Shown here: one piece after another, positions 37,521 to 46,232 of the stretch
How positions within the stretch are numbered: the first letter of the stretch is position 1
Layout: each line of letters opens with the position of its first letter
Origin: Korobacter sp963703075
GTDB lineage: Bacteria > Acidobacteriota > Terriglobia > Terriglobales > Acidobacteriaceae
Length of the DNA stretch: 64,000 bases
Assembly: GCA_963703075.1 (NCBI GenBank)
Contig: OY969786.1
Location: 2,604,001-2,668,000, forward strand
Direction of reading: 5' to 3'
Program-made: the position numbers and the translations under genes
The notes under the pieces: generated by a model
The model's input: the letters and a program-made list of their open reading frames with translations, nothing else
Told to the model about the DNA's origin: nothing
Database searches by the model: none

Positions 37521-38247
37521 TTAGCCAACCAGATCTGCGTCGAAAAAAGGGAATCCAGTGATCACGGAACGCCGAGGCCAATCTGGTTGTTTCGCTCCAA
37601 AGGTCTCAGAGAACAAGGCGAGCACGGGAAAGGAGGAGTGCCGGGCGGGAAATAATGGGTCCGGTTCTTCCGGCAGTTTCAACTCAGCCCGAAGTTGATG
37701 GTACGGCTCTGTCCAGCTCCTGACCGACCTTCTTACGATTGCGAAAATAGGACGAAGCAGCCGCGGTCGCAAGACCGTAGAGATGAGGAAGAAGTAGTTC
37801 CTTCGGGAAGGCCGGGGGATCGAAACGAGAAAAGAATCCCATTGGCGACACCTGAGTGGAAACCAAAGGAATGCCCCGCACTTCAGCCGCGAGTCTTGAC
37901 GCAAATGTTAGAGGGTGCGAAACGATCAAACTCGCATCTTTCGATGCTTCAAGGGTATCGCGATAAGCAATGCGCATCGCTGGCATCAGAAGAGTTTTAA
38001 CGATGAATTCCAGTCCACTCTTTGGATCAAGAACTCGCTCGATGATCGAACGATCAGGTTTTGGGATGAGTGAGGACTGCAACCGCCTGAATGTGAGTTC
38101 CAGCGATTCGACTGTTTCTCGATACAACTCGAGCGTCGCGATCACAACATCGTGTTTTCGGTTCTTGAGCTCGAGACCGATCGCCAGATAGGGATGCAGG
38201 TCTCCAAGAGATCCGAAAGTCGTGAATACTATCTGCTTGTTTGACAT
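37521..38247 (-). pseudogene. Truncated UDP-glycosyltransferase (GT1/MGT type)
   Basis: From the ATG at 38247 the sequence shows the N-terminal Rossmann domain of a GT1 glycosyltransferase: QIVFTTFGSLGDLHPYLAIG, then SLIVSHPLTFASRLAAEVRG. The frame shifts around 37700-37720 and continues in the frame ending at 37521 (LPEEPDPLFPARHSSFPVLA, SETFGAKQPDWP). It stops where the interdomain linker begins. The donor-binding C-terminal domain, about 200 residues, is missing, so the enzyme cannot work. Confidence 0.68.
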
Positions 38248-38397
38248 CGGCGATCGACGCTCCACAGTCGGATGACTCTACTTCTAAAAACATGGGCGCG
38301 GGAGTTCGACAGCACGCTCGTTCCGCCATGGTGCTCGCCCAAAAGATCATTAGTCTGAACCTCGCTTCGGTATGGTTCGCGATTAGCCACTTCGCTC

Positions 38398-38904
38398 ATG
38401 GGCGCTCAGTCCACATCAGGAGCAGTGAAATTCCTTAATGACTTGTATGACTTCGCTCTAACGGGCAGGAATCGAGACCCTCAAGACGGTCGTAAGGTCG
38501 AGCACATTGAGTTTTCAGAACACTATTTTGCGAGCATCTTTTGTGACAGTGGTCTTGCGCGAACGGATAAGGGACCTCAATATTCGGTAGCGGATGCTCG
38601 ATTGCCAGAGGTGCAGGCGGACATCCGCGAAACGTCAACAATGGTTGATCTGTTGAGGCGTCACGGAATTCTGGAACAGCATTTTGAGATGCCTATTAAG
38701 AATGACCAGGGTGGTCATACCTATACCCTGAAAATTACATACTCGCTTTCGAGCTTGGGGCCACGTTTCATGGAAGCGTGCCGGCCGCCGAAGAGGGCGA
38801 TGGGAGCTGATCGTGGGTACCCAAGTCCTCGAACGCCACAAAAACGACGACCTCCCCTTTTCCAATTCGAGTTCGGATGTCTCCACGGCATACTCACCAA
38901 GTGA
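38398..38904 (+). CDS. Hypothetical protein with winged-helix-like centre
   Basis: A 168-residue frame: AVKFLNDLYDFALTGRNRD, STMVDLLRRHGILEQHFEMP, and ITYSLSSLGPRFMEACRPP. The last piece is the kind of 'linker to end' seen in small winged-helix proteins. After the CRPP segment the tail (from about residue 130) looks non-coding and may follow a frameshift. No family is assigned with confidence. Confidence 0.4.
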   Translation: MGAQSTSGAVKFLNDLYDFALTGRNRDPQDGRKVEHIEFSEHYFASIFCDSGLARTDKGPQYSVADARLPEVQADIRETSTMVDLLRRHGILEQHFEMPIKNDQGGHTYTLKITYSLSSLGPRFMEACRPPKRAMGADRGYPSPRTPQKRRPPLFQFEFGCLHGILTK

Positions 38905-39204
38905 CGGGACCTCCAAGATAGTGGGAGAAGAAGGAAGGATCGTCGCCGTAATCGTGTGGCCACATGGATTGCGCAAATTGCACGCATCGGCATACGCCTT
39001 GGCAACGGGATGATCGAGGCGTACCCGCATGGGCGATTTGTGCAGGTTCGAATGATAGGGGCAGATTCTAATGGTTGGCATGAGCGGGATTGAATCGCTC
39101 CAGAATAGCAAATCCAGAGGACCAAGCTAGGTCGTTCTTAGAAAATAGTGAGGGCAACCATAACTGATTGCGAATGTCTGCCCGTGTGCTTAGAATGCCC
39201 TGCT

Positions 39205-39465
39205 ATGGATGAAACAACAGTGATCATACTCGTCCTGCTGGTGTGGCTCGGTGGATGTGTGGTAGCGGGATATGTCGCTACTCAGAAACATCGGAAAGCA
39301 GCTCATTGGTTCTTCCTGTCTCTCATCTTGTCACCGCCATTTGCGTTGCTGGCATTGACGGCGTTGCCGATGGGCTTAGAAAATATGCGGATATGCAATG
39401 ACTGCACCTTGCCGGTACATGAAGACGCCCGGGTGTGCAACCACTGTGGCCTCAAGTTGGCATAG
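39205..39465 (+). CDS. Small membrane protein with C-terminal zinc ribbon
   Basis: An 86-residue protein. Two hydrophobic segments (VIILVLLVWLGGCVVAGYVA and HWFFLSLILSPPFALLALTA) are followed by a zinc ribbon, RICNDCTLPVHEDARVCNHC. The start is taken at 39205, where the membrane segment begins. Small proteins of this plan are widespread and mostly uncharacterised. Its end overlaps the start of the longer frame of the next gene. Confidence 0.6.
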   Translation: MDETTVIILVLLVWLGGCVVAGYVATQKHRKAAHWFFLSLILSPPFALLALTALPMGLENMRICNDCTLPVHEDARVCNHCGLKLA

Positions 39466-39550
39466 TGCATTGCTGCTTGGGTGCGTTCATCCGCAACGAA
39501 GGAAATTCGGCTCAACTAGAGCTAGGAAGTTTGAAGACAGGGCATGGGCG

Positions 39551-40114
39551 ATGTATTACCTGTACAACCGTACGGTCAATCGTGAGAAGTTGCGTTTCAG
39601 AAATGCGGGCGAAGAACTTCACTTATTTGGCTGCAACAAAGGAATAATCGCAAGACATTTGTCTGTACTTGCATCTGATGGTGACATTCGTGGGTTTGGC
39701 TGGGAAATTCCGATGCGTCAGGCTCTATCCGCCGCTTCGAAGCCCGGGAACAGCTTCATGATCGATCTACGTCCTTATGACGTGTCAACTGTAGGGTTGT
39801 ACGAGGTGACCGCCGTCTACGGATTCTCCTATTCTAAGCGGCCTTGGACTGTGATTATGTTGAAGACCATTCCGGTTATGGAGCGAACGCGTGCCGGAGT
39901 AGATCCGTATGATTCCTCAATTAAAAGAAGCGTCTACCGCTCAATGAAACCGGTCTATACGATTTTGTACGCGCAGGGAACTCTGAAGAAGGGGAAGGTG
40001 GTCGGAAGCTGGAACCCGCCGGGGCCCGGATCGACGAGCGCTCCTGTTCTTTACCCCGATGCTCTCAAGTCTTTGTTGGCACGAATTGACAAGCGAGTTC
40101 TTCCGAAACTCTAG
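39551..40114 (+). CDS. Hypothetical protein upstream of the Argonaute operon
   Basis: A 187-residue basic protein starting MYYLYNRTVNREKLRFRNAG. It has no motif I recognise, but its composition is protein-like throughout (EVTAVYGFSYSKRPWTVIML, SVYRSMKPVYTILYAQGTLK). An earlier in-frame start would overlap the zinc-ribbon gene. It is separated from the Argonaute operon by 23 bases plus a small frame, so it could be co-transcribed; a functional link is not shown. Confidence 0.45.
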   Translation: MYYLYNRTVNREKLRFRNAGEELHLFGCNKGIIARHLSVLASDGDIRGFGWEIPMRQALSAASKPGNSFMIDLRPYDVSTVGLYEVTAVYGFSYSKRPWTVIMLKTIPVMERTRAGVDPYDSSIKRSVYRSMKPVYTILYAQGTLKKGKVVGSWNPPGPGSTSAPVLYPDALKSLLARIDKRVLPKL

Positions 40115-40137
40115 ATGCACAAAGGGATTCGGATCGA

Positions 40138-40392
40138 ATGATTTGCGACACTTTTGCTATTCGGAAGCACGTGTTCCATCCCGGGGGAGCGGTGAATTCT
40201 CGTAACTGGCCTTCATTTGCGACGCTACCCATACCCCCGATTCTGTCAGACCATGTATGGACCACACGCCCCGGGGGTCAGCCAAACAATCGCCCAGGCA
40301 GGGTGACCAAGCGTGGCAAGCAGTTTGAACATTTCGTAGAAACCTTCGTCAAAAAGCCGATGGGCGCAGCTGCAAGGAGAGCAGCATCATGA
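40138..40392 (+). CDS. Small protein overlapping the Argonaute start
   Basis: An 84-residue Pro/Arg-rich frame (MICDTFAIRKHVFHPGGAVN) whose TGA overlaps the Argonaute ATG (ATGA). That overlap is the main reason to believe it. It could be a leader or small subunit, or just an open stretch that happens to reach the start; there is no strong ribosome site. Confidence 0.35.
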   Translation: MICDTFAIRKHVFHPGGAVNSRNWPSFATLPIPPILSDHVWTTRPGGQPNNRPGRVTKRGKQFEHFVETFVKKPMGAAARRAAS

Positions 40393-42761
40393 AAGCCGTG
40401 CATCGCCCGTCATATACTGCGACGCCACAACATGGAGCGAAGGCGCCGGGTTTGCTGTTGAACTTCTCTCCCCTTCAATTCGACGACGCGTCAGTCGGTG
40501 CGGGTGTATTCCCTTACGGGGCCGACGGCGAGGAAGTTCTCAAGAAACTGCGGCAGGAACACTGGTCAACGCACGTTTTCCGCCGTGATGGACCCAATGA
40601 GATTGTGGCGGTCCCCGTCACGGCAGATGCGCCAAAGCTTGGTAGCGGATCGAAGAAAATACGCCTCAAGGAGAACCTGGGACTCACAGCGGCACTCATC
40701 CGTAATTCACTTATCAACTACCTGTCCGGCCTTCCGCGTCCCGTTCTTAACTACGACCCGATACGCTTTATCGCGCAGGAAGACATTCTGCCTTCCTGCC
40801 TACCGGCGGGCACAACGTGCCCTGAGTGGCTTGGCGTGCGACTGCTCTACGACATGGCCATCCGCCCGATTTATTTCTTCAAACATGAGCCGCTGATCTC
40901 AGCGGTCTTCGATGTGAGGACGACCCGGATTCTGGCCCGCACCGTTGCGGATTTGATCAAGGATGGATTTTCACCCATCGGCCACTACGTTACCGCGCGC
41001 GTATCCAAGAATAATGACCCGCGAATCCTTCCACGCCCGGAACTCGTCGGCAGGGTCGAAGCGGTCAATGGTTCCATCCTTACTCTTGCGGATGCCAAGG
41101 ACGACATGCAATCTGTCGCAGCAGGCGACGTGTGGCTCGAAAAGAGAGCATTTCCCGACTATCTGGCGAACCGATTCAAGGGCAATGACCAGCTCATCGC
41201 GATGAAACTTGAGAAGGCACGGGCGGATCTGCGCTCGGGACCTACGAAGCTACAGCGGGTCAAGAGCTTCGTTGAGTTTTTTGCGTCCAAACAGCATTTT
41301 CTTGCGCCAGGCGTTGCCTTTAAGTTCCTGCCGTTGCTAAGCGACAGTGAAAAAGACCTGTTTCCTTCGCTGGTGTCTGCTCCCAAGCCGACCTATATCT
41401 TCGACCAGACCGGCTCCAAGACCGACACATGGAACGATCAAGGACTTAATCAACACGGCCCCTATACCTCCAAGGTGTTTACACCCAACCGCCCGAGACT
41501 CTGTGTCATTTGCCAGAAGGGGCAGAAGGGCAGCGTGGAGGAATTCCTGCACAAGTTTATCAACGGTATCGTGCTCCCGCCTCCGGCACCCGGATACGCA
41601 GGTAAACCGCAGCGGAAGTATTTTGAAAAAGGACTTCTCCGGAAGTACGCCCTCCAGGACGTGAGCTATGAATTCTTCCTAGCGGAAGATCGGTCGCCGC
41701 GTTCATATAAACAAGCTTGCGCGCAGGCACTGGAGAAGCATGGGGCCGGAACAAAATGTGACCTGGCCCTCGTGCAGATCGAGGAAAGCTTCCACCAGTT
41801 GCCCGTGGACCAGAATCCGTATTTCATCGCCAAGCAGAGCTTTCTGGCCCACCAGATTCCGGTGCAGGAATTCGAGATCGAAACCCCCCAGAAGCCTGAT
41901 AAGGACTTGCAGTTCTCATTGAACAACATGGCTCTGGCCACCTATGCCAAGCTCAATGGAATTCCGTGGCTCCTCAAGGCGAATCCCACCATCGCCCATG
42001 AACTTGTTATTGGCCTGGGTAGCGCCAGCATTGCCGAAGGGCGCCTCGGAGGCCGTGAACGATACGTCGGGATCACCACAGTCTTCAGCGGGGATGGCAA
42101 CTACCACCTCACCAACGTTTCGCGGGCCGTCACGATGGACGATTACCAGGCAGCGTTTCTGGATGCCCTCCGCAAGGCAGTCTCCAAAGTCCAGCAGGAC
42201 ATGAACTGGCAAGCCAAGGATCACGTCCGCCTGGTGTTTCACGCTTCATTCAAGCGTTTCAATCGAAACGAAATCAATGCGGTGAAAGCACTGATGGCCG
42301 AGTTGGGGGACTATGAGGTTGAATACGCTTTCCTCCAGCTCAACCAAGAGCATCCGTATTTGATTTTTGACACTAGCCAGAATGGCGTTTTCGACTACGA
42401 GACCAAGCGGAGCAAGGGCGTATACGCTCCGAGGCGCGCATCGACTCTGCAGCTATCCAACCGCGACATGCTGCTATCTCTAACGGGACCCAACGAAGTA
42501 AAACGCCCTGAAGACGGTATGCCGAATCCTCTTCTGCTCAGCTTGCACAAGGATTCTTCGTTCACCGATATGACATATCTGACCCGGCAGGTGTTCGCAT
42601 TTGCCTGCCACTCATGGCGCACATTCTTGCCAGGATCGGTGCCCGTGACAATCCAATACTCCGACCTGATTGCCAGGACGCTGGGGAATCTTTCGCTGCT
42701 GGATAAGTGGGCCCCGGACGTAATGCTGGGACGCATCGGGAAAACGCGGTGGTTTCTGTGA
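40389..42761 (+). CDS. Long prokaryotic Argonaute, catalytically inactive (long-B type)
   Basis: A 790-residue Argonaute with N, PAZ-like, MID and PIWI regions. The MID/PIWI signature is clear: NPYFIAKQSFLAHQIPVQEF, then SLNNMALATYAKLNGIPWLL and HELVIGLGSASIAEGRLGGR. Active PIWI domains have a D-E-D-D/H tetrad. Here the first Asp is replaced by Gly544 (IGLGS) and the third by Ser620 (FHASF), so slicing is not expected. Such long-B Argonautes use a guide to detect invader nucleic acid and act through a separate effector. The ribosome site aaggag precedes the ATG at 40389. The stop overlaps the downstream nuclease start (gtga), the standard two-gene arrangement. Confidence 0.92.
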   Translation: MKAVHRPSYTATPQHGAKAPGLLLNFSPLQFDDASVGAGVFPYGADGEEVLKKLRQEHWSTHVFRRDGPNEIVAVPVTADAPKLGSGSKKIRLKENLGLTAALIRNSLINYLSGLPRPVLNYDPIRFIAQEDILPSCLPAGTTCPEWLGVRLLYDMAIRPIYFFKHEPLISAVFDVRTTRILARTVADLIKDGFSPIGHYVTARVSKNNDPRILPRPELVGRVEAVNGSILTLADAKDDMQSVAAGDVWLEKRAFPDYLANRFKGNDQLIAMKLEKARADLRSGPTKLQRVKSFVEFFASKQHFLAPGVAFKFLPLLSDSEKDLFPSLVSAPKPTYIFDQTGSKTDTWNDQGLNQHGPYTSKVFTPNRPRLCVICQKGQKGSVEEFLHKFINGIVLPPPAPGYAGKPQRKYFEKGLLRKYALQDVSYEFFLAEDRSPRSYKQACAQALEKHGAGTKCDLALVQIEESFHQLPVDQNPYFIAKQSFLAHQIPVQEFEIETPQKPDKDLQFSLNNMALATYAKLNGIPWLLKANPTIAHELVIGLGSASIAEGRLGGRERYVGITTVFSGDGNYHLTNVSRAVTMDDYQAAFLDALRKAVSKVQQDMNWQAKDHVRLVFHASFKRFNRNEINAVKALMAELGDYEVEYAFLQLNQEHPYLIFDTSQNGVFDYETKRSKGVYAPRRASTLQLSNRDMLLSLTGPNEVKRPEDGMPNPLLLSLHKDSSFTDMTYLTRQVFAFACHSWRTFLPGSVPVTIQYSDLIARTLGNLSLLDKWAPDVMLGRIGKTRWFL

Positions 42762-44014
42762 GCGCAACGTCCGATTTATTGCTATCGGATGCCCGTGCGT
42801 CGCTTCAGCGTTCCCTCTCGCACCGACCACAGGCAGATCTGGCAATTGTGTTTGGCTACTGGGCTCTCGCAGTTCCAGCGGACATGGCCGAGGCGATGAA
42901 GATGGTGACTGCAGCGACGCAGCGCAGTGGGGCTCAGCAGGATTTCCAGACCGTTTCCACGCTTGGCTTTGCGAACGAGGCGGGACTTCTGGGGCCGGAG
43001 GCGGCGCTAACACTGAAACAAGGACTGGAGAGACTTGCGGGAAGGAACCCCGTCGTTGACGAGATTCTGATGCCGTTTTGCTCCGACGCCGTCGGTATTC
43101 TCGGCGTTGCCTTGGGAACCAGATCGCTTGCAGACAACGCGGTTTCCTCACAGATAGTTTCATGGCTCTCCCGTTTTCTGATCAATATCTATAACCTCGA
43201 CGGCACCGAGAATTGGCAGCGCTGTATGTTCCTCGCGGCGGATTACGTTCTCGACGGGGGCATAAGAATACCCGCATCTGCGCTTAGCCAGGCCGATGAT
43301 GTCCGTATCGCGCTCGCCGCGAAGAACGCCCTCCCGCGCAGCAGCGGCGGACAGGCAGAGCAGGAAGAGGAGAGCGCACTGAAACTGATTCTCGCTCAGG
43401 GCACAACGGAAATTCCCTACGAGCGCGCAGCCATCAGACTAGCTGCATTGGAATACATCGTGCGTGCCGCTCCCGCCGTGGTTCCTGGCCGTATGGTCGC
43501 GATGGATCTGGTGCGCCTGCTCGAACGCGTTCCGGCGGGACTTAGACAATGGACGTGGGAAACACAGCCCCGCACTACGAACGGGACTGCTCGGCAATGG
43601 CATGTCGACAACGAATACCACGTCCAGAACCTGCTATGGCTGCTGCTTGCGCCAATCTTTCCGGACCTGGATGATGAGCAATACCTCGCGAAAATCGCCC
43701 AGAAGAATCCCCGTGCGGATCTCCACATTCCCTCTATGAAGCTCATCATAGAGGCCAAGTTCCTACGGCCCGGCGACAAGATGCAAAAGGTGATCGACGA
43801 GATTTCATCCGATGCCAGTCTGTACAGCGCGATTGGAAACGATTGCGCGGGAATCATCCCTTTCATCTGGGATGACAGCGCGAGATCGCAGGAACACGAT
43901 TATCTGAGGCAGGGCCTAAGAAAGCTTCCCAATATCATTGATGCTGTCATAGTTGCGCGACCGAGTGATTGGAATAAGGGGGCACAGCCGTTGCTACCAA
44001 AGCAAAAAGGCTAA
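42758..44014 (+). CDS. PD-(D/E)XK effector nuclease of the Argonaute system (BPAN-like)
   Basis: A 418-residue protein. The C-terminal domain carries a PD-(D/E)XK site: NPRADLHIPSMKLIIEAKFL with Asp321 and Glu332-x-Lys334, preceded by DNEYHVQNLLWLLLAPIFPD. The helical N-terminal 280 residues probably bind the Argonaute or inhibit the nuclease. Long-B Argonautes are known to pair with such a nuclease (BPAN), which degrades DNA and kills or arrests the infected cell. The GTG start (42758) shares bases with the Argonaute TGA. Identity as the effector rests on this operon structure plus the nuclease motif. Confidence 0.87.
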   Translation: MSATSDLLLSDARASLQRSLSHRPQADLAIVFGYWALAVPADMAEAMKMVTAATQRSGAQQDFQTVSTLGFANEAGLLGPEAALTLKQGLERLAGRNPVVDEILMPFCSDAVGILGVALGTRSLADNAVSSQIVSWLSRFLINIYNLDGTENWQRCMFLAADYVLDGGIRIPASALSQADDVRIALAAKNALPRSSGGQAEQEEESALKLILAQGTTEIPYERAAIRLAALEYIVRAAPAVVPGRMVAMDLVRLLERVPAGLRQWTWETQPRTTNGTARQWHVDNEYHVQNLLWLLLAPIFPDLDDEQYLAKIAQKNPRADLHIPSMKLIIEAKFLRPGDKMQKVIDEISSDASLYSAIGNDCAGIIPFIWDDSARSQEHDYLRQGLRKLPNIIDAVIVARPSDWNKGAQPLLPKQKG

Positions 44015-44196
44015 GAAGACACCTCCGTTCCTGTCCGAGTCTTGTATCGGCAACACGGCCCGGAGCATCCCGCCAACCCACCCCGCTCGCTCCCCCCCAC
44101 TCGCCCAACTGATGCCGAAGCTAGGCCCATCAGTCGTCAGAACGTTGCGAACGGGGGAGCAATGTGGGAGTTGGTGTTAGGGTGACGGGAGTAAAA

Positions 44197-44232
44197 GCGT
44201 TCCCGATTCCGCTACGACTGAATCGGGAGCGC
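44197..44232. terminator. Hairpin after the Argonaute operon
   Basis: A 13-base stem (gcgttcccgattc with gaatcgggagcgc, one G-T pair) encloses a 10-base loop. It lies between the plus-strand Argonaute operon and the convergent small gene. There is no clear T run after it, so it may end transcription poorly or act as a bidirectional or RNA-protecting hairpin. Confidence 0.5.
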
Positions 44233-44269
44233 TAAGAATCACGACATCTTGAAGCAGGTTTGCATGTCT

Positions 44270-44518
44270 TCAGTGCTTGCGAAATTTCTCCATCGCGTGG
44301 AGCATCTGCTTCTGGACATCTGCCGGAGTCTTCGGTCTCAACTCCTTCTGATTCGGCTTTTTTTGCGTTCGTAGTTGATCGAAGAACTCCGTCTCGTCTT
44401 CGGTCTGTGAAGAACGCGGCGGGTTATCTTCATCCTCTGCTTTGTGACTTTGTTGGTTCGCAACCTCGTCTGACAACCGGTTGCGCTTGTGCGTAGCGTT
44501 TTCGTTCGTGCCTTTCAT
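44270..44518 (-). CDS. Small hydrophilic hypothetical protein
   Basis: An 82-residue, highly charged protein (MKGTNENATHKRNRLSDEVA) with a helical C-terminus (TPADVQKQMLHAMEKFRKH). The ribosome site aaaggag before the ATG at 44518 is good and sets the start well inside the longer open frame. No family is known. It is probably intrinsically disordered in the first half. Confidence 0.62.
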   Translation of the reverse strand: MKGTNENATHKRNRLSDEVANQQSHKAEDEDNPPRSSQTEDETEFFDQLRTQKKPNQKELRPKTPADVQKQMLHAMEKFRKH

Positions 44519-44728
44519 TGGTCTCCTTTTGGAGTATAGGTACTTTCCAGCGATTCCTTTGATAGCTAGCCGCGATGCAGTACAAGCTGGCTCGGAAGCA
44601 GGCGGTAAGCGCGTACATCGCACCGCGCTATGGCACCCTGACCAACGACTGCATCGATGGTGACAATTCCTCTCAACCAAGTACAAGCTAGAGGACGGGA
44701 GCGGTTGATTCCCTCACAAGCCCGGTCG

Positions 44729-45817
44729 CTATGGTGCCCTGCTCTCGTTCCATAACTTAATTGCTCCGGCGATATACGGGTCGAGTGCTCCTAAATCTTG
44801 GCACGCGAGATCTTCTTCCGCGAAGCTGTTGATAAAGTCCGAATCGTCCTGGGCCGCATACCAGGGCTGGCCTTCGGTGTCCACGACGTGGACCACTTTT
44901 TCGTATAAGTTCCAGCCCTGATAAAACATTTCGCCGATTTCCGGATCAGGGATGCCATCGCTTGGGAAAAGCCATCCGAAGGTGAGCTTCCAGTCCGCCG
45001 TTCCGCAGCGAAGGAAGGTGTTCTTCTGAATGCGATACAAAGCGTGGGACCATCCGGCGAACCAATCAAAGGTATGAACCCACTCATGGAGCGCGAACAG
45101 GAGATCGTTTCCGACCTCGAGATGAACAAATGTCCCGTTCAGAAGCACTCGTGGTACCTTCACCTGCCGAAGCCCGGGAAGCGATGCGACAATCTTGTTG
45201 TAAGAGAAGTACAGAAACAGCACTCTATCTATCGGTGCAGCACCACGCGGATCGAAATTCTCGAATTTACGTTCTAGGTGGCTTTTTAACGATTCCGTCG
45301 TGCCGTACCCCCAACCGAGCATGGCTGCGGCCTTGGCGGCCACCCCGGCCCCGACGGCGGGGCATCCGGTATACTGCTTCGACACCGACAATGCCACATC
45401 AGAGACTGCTTGGCCCGATTGAAAAGTCTCATGAGGCCAGACCGACGTAACAAAATTGAGTACATACTGACATAGTAAGTAAGTATTCTTATTAGGGATC
45501 TTATATTCCCTATTAGGACCTACTAGTAGTGGTCCTGTGTTACTAGTATGTTTAGGAATTGGTTTCAATCGCTCGCGTTGTTGATTGTCGTCAGCTTGCG
45601 TTTCAATCGGTTGCGTATAGCCCGGCTTGTCAAAACCGCTCCCAGTCGAAGTCTTCGACGTGGGATTCTTTTGGTAACGCGGGAACCCAGCCGCCACGTA
45701 AAGGCCCTCCAGCCTCATGGGAGCGCACTCTCGCTTACGGGTGTACGGCTTCCGAAGCGTTCGGCGGATGTTCTGTTGGGAGCGCTTCGCTAACGTTTCC
45801 TGCCGACGAATCGCCAT
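44729..45817 (-). CDS. Hypothetical protein with HExxH-type zinc site
   Basis: The protein has about 362 residues. The motif LLFALHEWVHTFDWFAGW gives HEWVH, the zinc-binding helix of zincin peptidases, although no third ligand can be assigned safely. The N-terminal 120 residues are basic and low in structure (TLRKPYTRKREC); around 45450-45550 the DNA is AT-rich with short palindromes. The ATG at 45817 has a ribosome site (gggag); a TTG at 45844 is an alternative. It follows the winged-helix gene in a minus-strand series that looks plasmid- or phage-like. Confidence 0.62.
   Translation of the reverse strand: MAIRRQETLAKRSQQNIRRTLRKPYTRKRECAPMRLEGLYVAAGFPRYQKNPTSKTSTGSGFDKPGYTQPIETQADDNQQRERLKPIPKHTSNTGPLLVGPNREYKIPNKNTYLLCQYVLNFVTSVWPHETFQSGQAVSDVALSVSKQYTGCPAVGAGVAAKAAAMLGWGYGTTESLKSHLERKFENFDPRGAAPIDRVLFLYFSYNKIVASLPGLRQVKVPRVLLNGTFVHLEVGNDLLFALHEWVHTFDWFAGWSHALYRIQKNTFLRCGTADWKLTFGWLFPSDGIPDPEIGEMFYQGWNLYEKVVHVVDTEGQPWYAAQDDSDFINSFAEEDLACQDLGALDPYIAGAIKLWNESRAP
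45493..45536. repeat. Two neighbouring short palindromes in AT-rich DNA
   Basis: At 45493-45512, taggga pairs with tcccta across eight bases. At 45515-45536, aggacc pairs with ggtcct around the palindrome tactagta. A further copy of tactagta lies just downstream (about 45541-45550). They lie inside the frame of the HExxH protein and could be binding sites for a replication or regulatory protein. Confidence 0.4.
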
Positions 45818-45872
45818 CGGATCAATCTCCCAAGGGTCTGCCAAGTTCGAAGTTCTATCGAAATCCGCCTGG

Positions 45873-46232
45873 TCACTTCATCTCAGCGATTACTTTCCCC
45901 GGATCTTCTCCATCCAGCATGCGCAGAACAAGACTCCGCACATGAGAATGTCCGATGGGAAGCAATTTCAGAGCGTGCGTCTGGCCCCGCCCGGCGATGT
46001 AATCTCGCTCGATAAGAAGCAGATTTTCGAGCATCAGCTTCAGCCGCCGAACCATTCGATTGCCCATCTTGATTTCGAACCGTAGTAATCGGTGAGGGAC
46101 CGCGGCGACGTTCTTGCGCTCAAAACTCAGCAGCAGTGCGTAGAACTTCGCCAATAATGGATCGACAAAACACAATGCCGTAAGCGTGAGGCGCAGCTCG
46201 ATCTCCCGACGTTCCGACAACTTGTTGCTCAT
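45873..46232 (-). CDS. Winged-helix DNA-binding protein
   Basis: A 119-residue protein. The segment FEIKMGNRMVRRLKLMLENL followed by LLIERDYIAGRGQTHALKLL looks like a recognition helix and wing of a replication-type or helix-turn-helix_36-like winged helix. The ATG overlaps the stop of the ParB-like gene (ATGA), so the two are coupled. A role in replication or regulation of the element is inferred from context. Confidence 0.6.
   Translation of the reverse strand: MSNKLSERREIELRLTLTALCFVDPLLAKFYALLLSFERKNVAAVPHRLLRFEIKMGNRMVRRLKLMLENLLLIERDYIAGRGQTHALKLLPIGHSHVRSLVLRMLDGEDPGKVIAEMK

Noticed and set aside
40389..42761. Slicing-competent Argonaute
   Set aside because: The expected catalytic Asp positions are Gly and Ser (IGLGS, FHASF), so target cutting by the PIWI domain is unlikely.
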